64,000 bases of DNA, taken from the NCBI GenBank assembly GCA_039619475.1, contig CM077115.1, positions 294,935,756 through 294,999,755 on the forward strand, in the 5' to 3' direction. The position numbers and the translations under genes are program-made. This DNA comes from Icerya purchasi (Eukaryota; Arthropoda; Insecta; Hemiptera; Monophlebidae). The notes beneath the pieces are model-generated. The model did not search any database, had not been told where the DNA came from, and was given only the letters and a program-made list of their open reading frames with translations. Below, piece after piece: positions 24,601-34,558 of the stretch (the first letter of the stretch is position 1; each line of letters starts with the position of its first letter).

Positions 24601-26457
24601 ATATGTAATAAAGTTGTAAAATAACGACAGGAGGAAAAATTTGCCTAAACTTTTTTGTTCTAATTACAAAACAGAAAAAGAGTCACATTTCAGAAAATCA
24701 GAATAATGCATATCCTCAACTCGATATTCTGAACACAGTACCGTTTTTTCTTTGGAGGAGAGGCGTCAACCGCCGAAACATTAACTCGGTGCAAGAGGAA
24801 TTTTCGTGTATTGTTAATTTTCTGAATCGGAATTCGAACATCATCGCCTAATAAGCTACGCTAGAGGGTAGTTGGCTCACGGTACACGGTGTCTCTTATC
24901 GGCAGAAGCTTTGCACATTTTAAAAGCAAAAGCTCGGCGAATGCGATGAAAGAAGTAAGATTTTATAACCGAAAAGAACTGCGCGCAATAATTCGAAACT
25001 GTTAATTAGGTTCGGAGCCTGTAAATTTTAATTTTCCCGTCTTGAACATTTCGACTTAAACGTCTAGAAGAAAATACGTCCACGGTGTAGATTAAGCAGA
25101 GATTAAATGCGGTCTAATAGATGCCCTTAACAGGAACTAATGAAGTACGGACGGATTAGGCGGACAGGAGAGGCCTAAGAACAAAGCGGGCCAATGCGAA
25201 CAAAGCGATTCTCGGAAGAATTCGACGGTCGCGGCAGCGCTAGCAACGGAAGGAGGAAGTTTTAACAGAAAAATAAACAAGTCCCAGCGGCTCGGAAGAA
25301 AGTTTTGATTTATACTTGTCTCCGAAATAAAAGCCGAATGTGCATAGTAGCAGCTGTGTTCCGTTTATTCGCTGCAATTGTTGGCCTCGTTCGGGGAAAT
25401 TAGCCTTACACCTACTAGCGCGCGTCGCCTTTTTTCCTGTTCGCTTTTGTCTTTACGTTTTGTTTTGAAATTCCTCTTCCGGACGAATTAATGCGAACTT
25501 CCTAAAACCTCGTCACGATTGTTCCTTTCTCGCCCCACTACCACCCCTCCCCGCAGTGCTAACCGCCAACGGAAACCGTACGCGGGATATGAATGTTTGC
25601 AGAGAAGAAAAAACGCGAGAAACCGCGCTAATCTCGGCTCTGTCTTCCTGTCGGAGATTGCGGTCTTGTACCGGCGCACCACCGTGTTACAGATACACGC
25701 AGAAAAACAAAAAAATAGCGCAGCTGCTAAAATATGCCGCGAACAGAGAACATCTTGCAGACAAGTAGTGATAAGGAATTGCAGTTGAAGATCTGGTCGT
25801 TTTGGACGGGTGTAAACGAAGCGGTATCTAAGGCTGGTCAAGATCAAATTAGCGTACAGAAGACACACTGACATTTAATTTATTTTCAAGCGATCCCGTT
25901 TACTCGCTCAGCTTTATGCTCATAACTCTTCCATCTTTAATTAAGCTCTTTGTCAAATAAAACGATTTCACCTACTGGCCTACCAATCCTTTTCACTACT
26001 TTTTCTAAGCGTTACAATTACTCGAGATCTCGTTGTTCTTTGTCCCATCGATTACCGCTGGCCTATCGAAAATTTCTGATGCCGGTGTGACAATGTAGCG
26101 AATTTTTTTGGTTTTTTTTTTTTTTTTGCATGATAATCGAACACTGTAGTGGTGGTTTACATTACAACTGCGTACAACTTCATAGACTACATGCAGAGTA
26201 TAACGAATTTCCTCATCTGAAAATACATCGTGCGTTAAATGATACTTTTTATTAGACGATATTTAAGTCTTAAATTTGTGCACGCTTTTCAGACAGACAG
26301 GAACTTCCTAAACCTTTTCACCGCTTCCGACTGTCTATTATAAGCGCTTTCAATATTACAATGTTTATATGTTTTTTCTTGTGTCACACACAGTTTTCTC
26401 AGTAAAATTTTATTGGTCATTCGTTAGCTTTTTAGTCATAAAACTATGGATATATAG

Positions 26458-26500
<43 letters not shown>

Positions 26501-27009
26501 ATATAGCCGAGGATATAATTAGAGTATCTTCAATGAAATTACGTGACCGCAGATTCATTACACTGTTTATATATATATATATATGTATGCTCGTAAATAT
26601 CTATGGTTATACGATTAGTACACTGGAGTTAATAAGTAACGCAAAAATTCTTGTACCAAAATTTTTAACGTTTTTACGTTTAAAGACGTTCATTTTATTT
26701 TACGAAGAATGATACGGTCAATTGAAAGCGACTCGTTCGTAGTAATTACGGAAGACACAGCAATATCTGGGAACCCAGAAGACCTCGGTTTGCAAGTTCA
26801 CAGTAACGATTAGGTCATTCTTCCAAATCTGTTAAATTATATATTACCATCAGTGTCAGAGCCGGATCTAGAAGAGTGCTATAAGAGGGGCTATAGCCCC
26901 GAGCCCCAGCCTTGCTATTGAACTAATCTCTTCCTATCCCTCAGATAACCAAGTGATAACATCAAGCATATCAACTGATTTTAAAGCAACCTGAAAGTCG
27001 TCACATAAC
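24601..27009. other. Unannotated stretch
   Basis: No gene recognised. A CG-richer segment at about 24730-25870 contains several short open frames on both strands (25488-25874 minus, 25519-25788 plus) without known motifs. An AT microsatellite lies at 26451-26507. At 26857-26871, CAGAGCCGGATCTAG followed by the perfect palindrome GGGGCTATAGCCCC (26886-26899) looks like a hAT-type transposon end without a visible partner. Confidence 0.3.
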
Positions 27010-27077
27010 AATCACTATGAGTTCTGTTAAAGGGCAAATTCCGCTGGCACGCCCACAAAAAAAAAAATCACTATGAG
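27010..27077 (+). mobile_element. 44-bp retroposed stub with 12-bp target duplications
   Basis: The 12-mer AATCACTATGAG occurs at 27010-27021 and again at 27066-27077. Between the two copies is a 44-bp insert that ends in an A run (27055-27065), preceded by CTGGCACGCCCAC. A poly(A) tail plus long target duplication is the signature of LINE-mediated insertion, so this is most likely the extreme 3' end of a SINE or LINE. Confidence 0.75.
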
Positions 27078-27229
27078 TCACATTATGGCCACAGATAGCA
27101 TTCTCATTTGCAGCGAATACAAACAAATATTCAGATACGTACTGCATATAGCTAGCTGTGGATTTTATAAAAGCGGTTTGGTTTTTCTTTTTTTTAAAAA
27201 AATCGATCCGGATAAGCAGGAGTCTACTG

Positions 27230-27261
<32 letters not shown>

Positions 27262-27569
27262 CAGTCCAGAGACATTTTATACAATGCGCGGGTTCTACAT
27301 ACATAATAGTTTCAAATAATACATGAAAAAAATCGACATTTTTCCCCTTAAGCCTGTTTAAAAGTTGTTAGATTTTTTCCTTTTTTTTTATATGTAGATA
27401 CGGCTTTAACACAACTATGAGGTTATCAAGCCGAGCCTAAGATATTAATTACAAAGTAAAAAAAATAAAAAATTACAAAGTATAATATAAATTACAGTTT
27501 CTGAGGAATAGGAAAAGATTTTTTTTTGTTCCCCTACCCTGGGCACGCCGACGGCCTTGATCCAACAAC
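27078..27569. other. Unannotated stretch with AT palindrome
   Basis: Holds an AT microsatellite that forms a near-perfect palindrome at 27225-27264 (ACTGTATATATA...TATACAGT). 'cccctaccctgggcacgccgacggcc' at 27530-27555 looks like a repeat end, similar in style to the stub at 27.05 kb. No gene. Confidence 0.35.
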
Positions 27570-29060
27570 AAGATAATTCAAGAAATAGAACTAAATAGTC
27601 AGGCGGGGAGAAATGGAAAAAACAAAGGACAGCAACAACGGAATAATTAAAGGCAATGGGAAGGAAAGGATATAGGTAGCGTTAAAGGGAGTAGGAAAAC
27701 CCAAAGCTAAAAGTTGGGCCTATAGAGCGTTCGTTAGAGAGTGCAGAACATTCGAAAAGGATATGATTCGGATCACAAATACAAGAAGGCTCAGAAGCGT
27801 GAAGAGAGCAGAAAGGAGAAAGAGCTAAAGAAAAACGAAAGCGACAAGAGGGAAGTAGAGAGTGATTGATTCTGAGCCTAATTAAGGAAACAACAGTGGA
27901 ACGACGACAGACAGAATAGGAAAAAGATCATTTATATGTGGACTATTATTACGTAGTAATTGGGATAGGTTTGAGGATAGATTAAACTTTTGGCCGGATT
28001 CGGATAAATTATTGCAACTTGTTAGGATACGTCGGAAAGAGGAAGCTGGGGGGTGTTACAGAAGGAATAAAGGCGGTGTGTTATTAAAAAGGTATGAACG
28101 AGTTGTTATTACATTAGTATGGCCGAGCCTTAATCTAGTTAAAATTATTTCTTCTTTTCACGATTTTCGATCAAATGACGCCCATTCTTCGATCTTTTCT
28201 TTTATCCCTCTGGTTTGTGCATGAGGTCGATCTCCATTCCGCATTCCGTAATCGTATAATTTTCTTTTTATAAACGGTCTTTAGATCATCTGTAGTTATT
28301 ACGGTTTCAGTATTAGTGTCGAGCAAGAACATCGAATTTGATCTCCTTGTTAGTTTATCTGCAATTTCGTTGCCCTTTATTCCTTTATGACTTGGGATCC
28401 GTATGAATAGAATATCCAGTGGAATGTAATTCTCTAATGATTTCATGGATATATGGTTGGTGTTAAATATCCTTCAGATATTTTCGTGAGGGCGCTAGCC
28501 GAGTCTGTTAGTATTACAAACTGGTGTTCTATACGCGATATCTCTTTTCAATGGAATGTATACTGTGTACAGTTCAGCAGTTTTAGTTGAGCTCAATGAC
28601 GGTAGTTTTGCTTATTGTATTAAGAATGAAGAAAGCCGCTCTGGCCGCTATTGCTGTTTCCATCGGTGTAACAGTGTACTCTGTTTGGACACCGCTCGAA
28701 AGTACCGTTTAGTCTTGACTGCATGTCTACGGTATTTGCGGAGTTGTTTGATAACTTCAACAGCTCGCCGATGATTTGGATTACCTGGTATTGACCATGG
28801 TGCCAAATGTACGAAGATATGGAGAAGCGACTGGTACGTTTTCGGGGTATAGGTGATTCGGATGATATTTTGTTCAAATTTTAGTGTGCTGATCACCCTT
28901 TTGGGTGGACTCGTGTTTATTCCGATAATAGTCGTTAAATAGGTTTCCCGTTGGTAAGTCTGCTCTATACCTGCGACCACGACTAGAAGGATTCGGCTAC
29001 ATACTATATACATTAATGTAAAATATAAACAAGTATCTGACGCTTTTTTCGACACCGTGC
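27570..29060 (-). pseudogene. Decayed LINE fragment with RNase H and C-terminal domain
   Basis: Minus strand. Reading downstream: a pre-RNase H region (about 29055-28650, HLAPWSIPGNPNHRRA); TAELYTVY near 28590; the RNase H box ILTDSASALTKIS near 28510; and IPSHKGIKGNEIADKLTR near 28390, the last catalytic block. The C-terminal region follows, with SLIRLRINHSLLPS near 27890 and the Cys/His segment CICDPNHILFECSALSNER near 27760. Stops and frameshifts separate the pieces. The RNase H-to-Cys/His spacing is about 230 bp longer than in the copy at 39.4-40.1 kb, so an insertion near 28000-28170 or a join of two copies is possible. The RNase H points to I-like or related clades; the RT core is absent. 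Confidence 0.7.
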
Positions 29061-29280
29061 GACATATATTTATTTATACGGTACGTGTAGGATACTTCAA
29101 TTGTATAAAATTATAATAAAACTGAAAATTTTACACATACCTGTTGCGTAACATACATCGGAATAAGAAGTGTTGTATTTTTTTCATAGATTCTAATTTC
29201 CCATATTTACCGATGATGTCACTTTCGAGCATAAGCGGACAACCTTCTGATGTATATAGTCTTTAGGGCGGCAGTTAAGG

Positions 29281-29289
29281 AGACATTTT
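29281..29289. repeat. Target site duplication, left (AGACATTTT)
   Basis: A 9-bp direct repeat identical to 34550-34558, immediately outside the inverted repeats of the foldback element. Confidence 0.85.
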
Positions 29290-29808
29290 GGCTGCGTTTC
29301 GCCAGCCCCGCCCATTTTGAGTTGCGAAACCAAAATAGGCTTATTCGTTTGTGCTTCGTTTGTGCTTCTTTGTGCCACTAAGTTTTTTGTTTGTGCTCTG
29401 CCCCTTCATAGTTTAATTAGAAAAGTCTTTGGGCGGGGCTGGCGAAACGCAACCCCGCCCATGTAAAATTAAGGGATGAAAATTATGTCATTCGTTTGTG
29501 CTTCGTTTGTGCTCCTTTGTGCACGACTTTTTTTGTTTGTGCTCACCCCCTTCCTGATTTGGTAAGGGTGGGACTAGCCCTTCCCATGTTGAGATGTGTT
29601 ACTCATTTGTGCTTTGTTTTGTGCTTCATTAGGCACGGATTGTTTTTATTTGTAGTGAATTTGAATAGGCGAGGCTGGAGAAACAGTACCTTAAGGGTAT
29701 GAAATGGGATGTTGTAAATACAAATATATACGCTTTTCACAGTATGGTGCGTGCTGTAATGAAATTTAACCATCAATCTTCTGTGTAATAGACAATTCGA
29801 AATTAGCT
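29290..29808 (+). repeat. Left TIR of the foldback element
   Basis: By eye, the outer 377 bp are identical to the inverse of the right TIR; the inner 142 bp differ at eight positions. It contains repeated TTTGTGCTTC motifs, so any open frames here are by-products of the repeat. Confidence 0.9.
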
Positions 29809-31220
29809 GAATTATTTGTTTCTTCCGCCTAGAGTTTTTAAATTCATTTCTTTCAGGGACAATACATTAAGAAAATAGTGCTACACACATACTAGGTAAA
29901 GCATTAATATACAAGAGTATAACAACGAGTCATTTTGATTCTAATTTTCAACTTCAGTTTTTCAGACTTCCTATATTTTATGTTGTTTTCTCAATTTTTC
30001 ATATATCTTGTTTTAAACTGTAAACAATTTTTTTTTCGTCTATTTTAAGATAAATTTTATGTTTTGCAAATTTTTTTATTATTTCATCATTTTAAAATTT
30101 TTAGAAAATGTAAAACTTTTTAGAAACCATAAAAAATGTACCTCTATTTAAATTTTAAATTAACAAAAAAGAAAATTAATTTTACTCAATTTAATGTGTT
30201 TTAATATAATGCGATTGCCATAGTTTTGGAATTCAACTCAATTAATTTAATTAAAATTGGTTTAAACTTAATTAAAATTTTTAATAATCTTACATTTATA
30301 AACTCATTTTTTTGATTTTAATTCGATTTTATCTAACATAATACTTCAGATTTAGTCTCACTTTTAATTTGAATGCCACTGTTTTATAATATTCAGAAAA
30401 GTTAATATAGTTGCTTAAAGATTACTACACATATCTTCATTAATATGAATGTCATATATATTTCACTTTTATTTTCTTTTTATTTTCGAGTCTAGTGTTC
30501 TAATAGTATTTATCATTGAATGAATTTTTTGCATATATGAAAGTATTTAATTGTCGTTATATAAAATAAAAAAAGGAAAAAACGGGCGCTAAAAACTTTA
30601 TGTAAAAATATTAGAAAGTAAAGTATAAAATCTTCTTCAACAACAATAAAATTAGTGCTAAATAATAATGATGAAATATACCAATAAAAATTATAATTTA
30701 AATAAAATAATAATATTTTAATATAAAATTTTATATTTCAAGATTAAAATTTGAAATTTCAATTAAAATATTATCACAAAAAGTAATTTGATTTATTTTT
30801 AAACATCGCATGTACGTAATGACTGTAGGTTTCAACAGTCCTCAAAAATGAGTAATTTTGCAGTCCCGACAGTTTTGACTGTGACGAGTCGTGTTTCGGA
30901 AATGTTTTTTTGTTAGTTATTATTAATATTCTTTTTGGTAAAAGTCGTTCAAATCAGTATTTAATTTCTAGCCATCGCAGTCCATCTGATTCATGTTATT
31001 TTTCTATGCTAACTGTCGCAACTGACGATGAATTGAAATTGTATTTTATTTATTCTAGTCTGGAGCCATGCCAAAGTTTTCTTCTAATCGAAATTGCTAG
31101 CGTACTTATATTTTGTTTCTTCTACGTTGAATAAACATGTAGTATTTAGTCAATAGTAAACAATTTAGCCAGTTCGTTTCCATATGTATTAACTGTTTCG
31201 TCTATTCTAATTTTTCTAAA
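29809..31220. other. Interior of the foldback element, left part
   Basis: Very AT-rich, with no recognisable gene. It may include the former upstream region of the piggyBac relic. Confidence 0.4.
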
Positions 31221-32015
31221 ATGGAACGGGAGGAAGAAAGAATTTTAAGATTGTTAGCCAATATTGACGAGGAACCGGAATGTATTGCAGTAATTGTTCT
31301 GATGAATCTAATATTGATGTATCGGAATGCAGTGATCATGATTCGAATTCGGAAATTTCTAACAATGAAATATGTGAAAATAATGAAGGAAATGATTTGA
31401 GTCCAAATGATGCACCGCAATTGGTGTATACTGGAAAAGTTGGCCACACTTTGTGGAATATACACTCACCTCCGAAAAATATTAAAATTCCGAAGAAAAA
31501 TATTTTACGAATTCGTATACCCCGAGTAATTGATAGCGCTCAAGATATTAACACACCCACAGATATCTGGAAGTTATTTTTTACCAATGAAATTGTTGAA
31601 AATATCACAACAAACACGAATATATGGATTCAGAAAAATAAGGATAAACTCAGTAGAGAAAGTGATTGCAGCTGAAATATCGTCAGTAAAGTTTAAAGCT
31701 CTTTGTGGACTACTATATTTAGAAGGAGTTCATAAATCTTCGCACATTAATTTAAAAGACTTATGGACAACAGATGGAACCGGAATACAATTCTTTAGAA
31801 TTTGCATGGCATAAAACCGGTTTAAATTTCTACTGCGAGCGATACGATTTGGTAATTTAAATTCTCAAGAAGAAAGAAAAGGAGTGGATAAACTAGCACC
31901 AATAAGAGACCTTTTTGAACCATTTGTTAAGGGAACTGTAAAAGCAATTTCAATCTTAGGGAACATGCAACGAATGATGAAATGCTACACCTTTTTGCGG
32001 TCAATGAACTGGTGT
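31221..32015 (+). pseudogene. piggyBac-like transposase relic (N-terminal part)
   Basis: Begins with ATG and MEREEERILRLLANIDEE, the acidic start typical of piggyBac transposases, then shifts frame near 31280 into an Asp/Ser/Glu-rich segment. TDIWKLFFTNEIVENI (about 31560-31605) is the opening of the DDE_Tnp_1_7 domain. After another frameshift near 31670 comes FKALCGLLYLEGVHKS. An in-frame TAA at 31812-31814 interrupts the 'm...NRFKFLLRAIRF' block (RFKFLLRAIRFGN follows at about 31818). LAPIRDLFEPFV ends near 31930. A third frameshift precedes EHATNDEML near 31961-31987, where Asp (codon 31976-31978) corresponds to the first catalytic aspartate. Homology stops soon after, so the other catalytic residues and the Cys-rich tail are gone. 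Plainly non-functional. Confidence 0.75.
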
Positions 32016-34030
32016 GTTTTGATTTATTTGTATAGAAATTAAAATTAATTTTTTTTATAATCGTTGAAGACATTTTTATGTTTTTACATGGTATTTTTAG
32101 AGAAACATAAGATGATGCATTAAAAAGTGTACAATATTTTTCGAAATGCTTAAAACTAATACTATCATACACATATACGCTAACATTTTTAGTTTTTCAT
32201 GTAGAAAGATAACTACATAATGTATGTATGTATATTTCTATAACTTTTAAAACGTTAGTAGCGTATGTTAAAATATAGAATTTAGTGACCCAGAGAAATC
32301 CTCCGTGTGCGTCCTCTCGCGTTATTTATTCTTTGCGACCTCTCGCGGGTTAAATTGTTTTCAAGGAAGATGGAAACATAGGGATGGAAAGTTTTTTGGG
32401 AATAATTATTTATGCCTTCAAATGCTGCGGCCGAAATGCTTGCAAAAACATTAGCAGTAATATAACAACTGATAAAAATCTTATACATACATAGTCTTTA
32501 TAAATGAGACTGAATTTTAAAGTGTGAAAATCATTGTTAAAACGAAATGCCAATCGTTGTGTTCGTAAAATGCATCCTGCTCGGTTGCGGATGTGAACAT
32601 TTTATTTTAGTTGTCTCCGAATAGTGTCGCTTTGTCGGTTATCAAAAACTAGCTGTCTTTTAAAAGTAGACCGTCTGGATAAATAATGTTATTACAGAAA
32701 TAAATTATATAATATTAACCAACATATTTTTATAACTAAAAGTAAATACTGTAAGTGAATATAAAAAATAAAATAAACATATTACTTATTTACTAAAATC
32801 AATTTCAGATATAAAAAAAAAAGCGAGTTACCAAACACGGTATTTAATTATCGAATGTTAAGAATGTGTAAAAAAGAAAAAAAAACATACCAAAAATAGA
32901 AGATCTGAATTTGATATAATCCACTGTGTATTAAGAGAACAAAAATCTAAAATTTGTAAGCACTCAGTTTAATAAAAATTAATAAATGATCATAAAAATT
33001 TACTCACAGAAGAAACACATAAACTGACAGAAATAAAGCCAAAACAGAACTAGTTATCTGGAAAAGACTGTGTTACTATTATTAGAGAGAGAAAACAATA
33101 ACAGAAGAAAATGATTACAAACAAAAAGGAATTTAATATTTTGGTGCATTTCATTAGTGTAAATCGACGCGGTGTACATTTACTGTTACGAGCAATTGTT
33201 GACAAGATGGTCAGTTATAGTAATACGTGTGAATTCCTCAAAAATCAGCAAAACCAATAAGCTCAGTGGATGAAAATTATAAATATGATGCTATGGCCAG
33301 ACTCGAATTGCGCACCGTCGTTTACCTGGCCGACGGCTAAAAAAGGTCTAGTAATCTAAACACTCGAATTGCGCACCGCACCTTTGCCGCTCTGAAATAT
33401 AAAAAAACAAACGAAAACGGCACCAGGACCATGATATTTGTTGGACTCGGTGGTTCCAAAACTGACTGCCGCTTTATAACATTTGAGTGTTCGATGGCTT
33501 TAAACATTTTTACGCTTCATCGTATAGTTAAAAAATGGCATTTCGTCACTTAACAAAGCTCTGTCGTCCTTGCATTATTTAATTTTGATCAATATAGGAC
33601 ATGTAATATTAGTTCGGTTGTGTATTTGTAAATAGATGATTCTTCATAATTCTCCTACTTAATTTTACACTTCGATTAACTAATAAAATAAATTTGAATT
33701 TTGAATAACATTTAATGAAAACACATCAAATAGACATCAGTTTGATTTCATCAAACAGCATGCAATATCGAACACCATTAAGGTTACACTTTAAATTGGT
33801 CACCAGTGCTTGCGTGATTGAAATAAATTGAGAAATTCAGAGGTCAGTTAATTTATATTTAGTAGTTAATAATTTGTCGGCCACCATTACATTTTTGAAC
33901 ATATTCTGCATAACACTAACCTACCTAACTTAGACTTTTATAAATGTAGAATCCACACGGTAGCGAAATAATATATACATAAATATTTCAACAACTTTTT
34001 CAGTATACAGCCAACTTTTTGTAAAATACG
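32016..34030. other. Interior of the foldback element, right part
   Basis: AT-rich, with no gene recognised. A 17-bp direct repeat, ACTCGAATTGCGCACCG, lies at 33301-33317 and 33362-33378, with a small hairpin (CCGTCG/CGACGG, 33316-33336) between the copies. GC-richer bits near 32290-32350 repeat 'cctctcgcg'. Confidence 0.4.
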
Positions 34031-34549
34031 AGCTAATTTCGAATCGTCTATTACACAGAAGATTTACGGTTAAATTTCATTAGAGCACGCACCATACTGT
34101 CAGAAGCGTATATATTTGTATTTACAACATCCCATTTCATACCCTTAAGGTACTGTTTCTCCAGCCTCGCTCATTCAAATTCACTACAAATAAAAACAAT
34201 CCGTGCCTAATGAAGCACAAAACAAAGCACAAATGAGTAACACATCTCAACATGGGAAGGGCTAGTCCCACCCTTACCAAATCAGGAAGGGGGTGAGCAC
34301 AAACAAAAAAAGTCGTGCACAAAGGAGCACAAACGAAGCACAAACGAATGACATAATTTTCATCCCTTAATTTTACATGGGCGGGGTTGCGTTTCGCCAG
34401 CCCCGCCCAAAGACTTTTCTAATTAAACTATGAAGGGGCAGAGCACAAACAAAAAACTTAGTGGCACAAAGAAGCACAAACGAAGCACAAACGAATAAGC
34501 CTATTTTGGTTTCGCAACTCAAAATGGGCGGGGCTGGCGAAACGCAGCC
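34031..34549 (-). repeat. Right TIR of the foldback element
   Basis: Inverted copy of 29290-29808; it ends CGCAGCC at 34549, directly against the second AGACATTTT. Confidence 0.9.
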
Positions 34550-34558
34550 AGACATTTT
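34550..34558. repeat. Target site duplication, right (AGACATTTT)
   Basis: Matches 29281-29289 exactly. Confidence 0.85.

Larger units (their letters stand above)
29290..34549. mobile_element. 5.26-kb foldback / long-TIR DNA transposon, 9-bp TSD
   Basis: The element starts and, in inverted orientation, ends with GGCTGCGTTTCGCCAGCCCC. Its 519-bp terminal inverted repeats (29290-29808 and 34031-34549) are about 98% identical, and it is flanked by perfect 9-bp duplications. Within each TIR, units built on TTTGTGCTTC recur with about 110-145-bp spacing, and an inverted copy of the terminal G/C block lies at 29430-29453. Long repetitive TIRs and 9-bp duplications recall Drosophila Foldback elements and some Mutator-like elements. 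The 4.2-kb AT-rich interior has no intact gene; the only coding trace is a decayed piggyBac transposase, which by its own mechanism (TTAA duplication) cannot account for the 9-bp duplication. Confidence 0.85.

Noticed and set aside
29275..29278. TTAA beside the left TIR (and 34557-34560 on the right) as piggyBac target sites
   Set aside because: The sequences between TTAA and the TIR do not match as inverted repeats, whereas the 9-bp AGACATTTT fits both sides exactly.
29496..29702. 68-codon open frame found twice (also 34137-34343, inverted), nearly identical
   Set aside because: Both copies lie in the TIRs of the foldback element and come from TTTGTGC repeats. The match reflects the inverted repeat, not a conserved gene.
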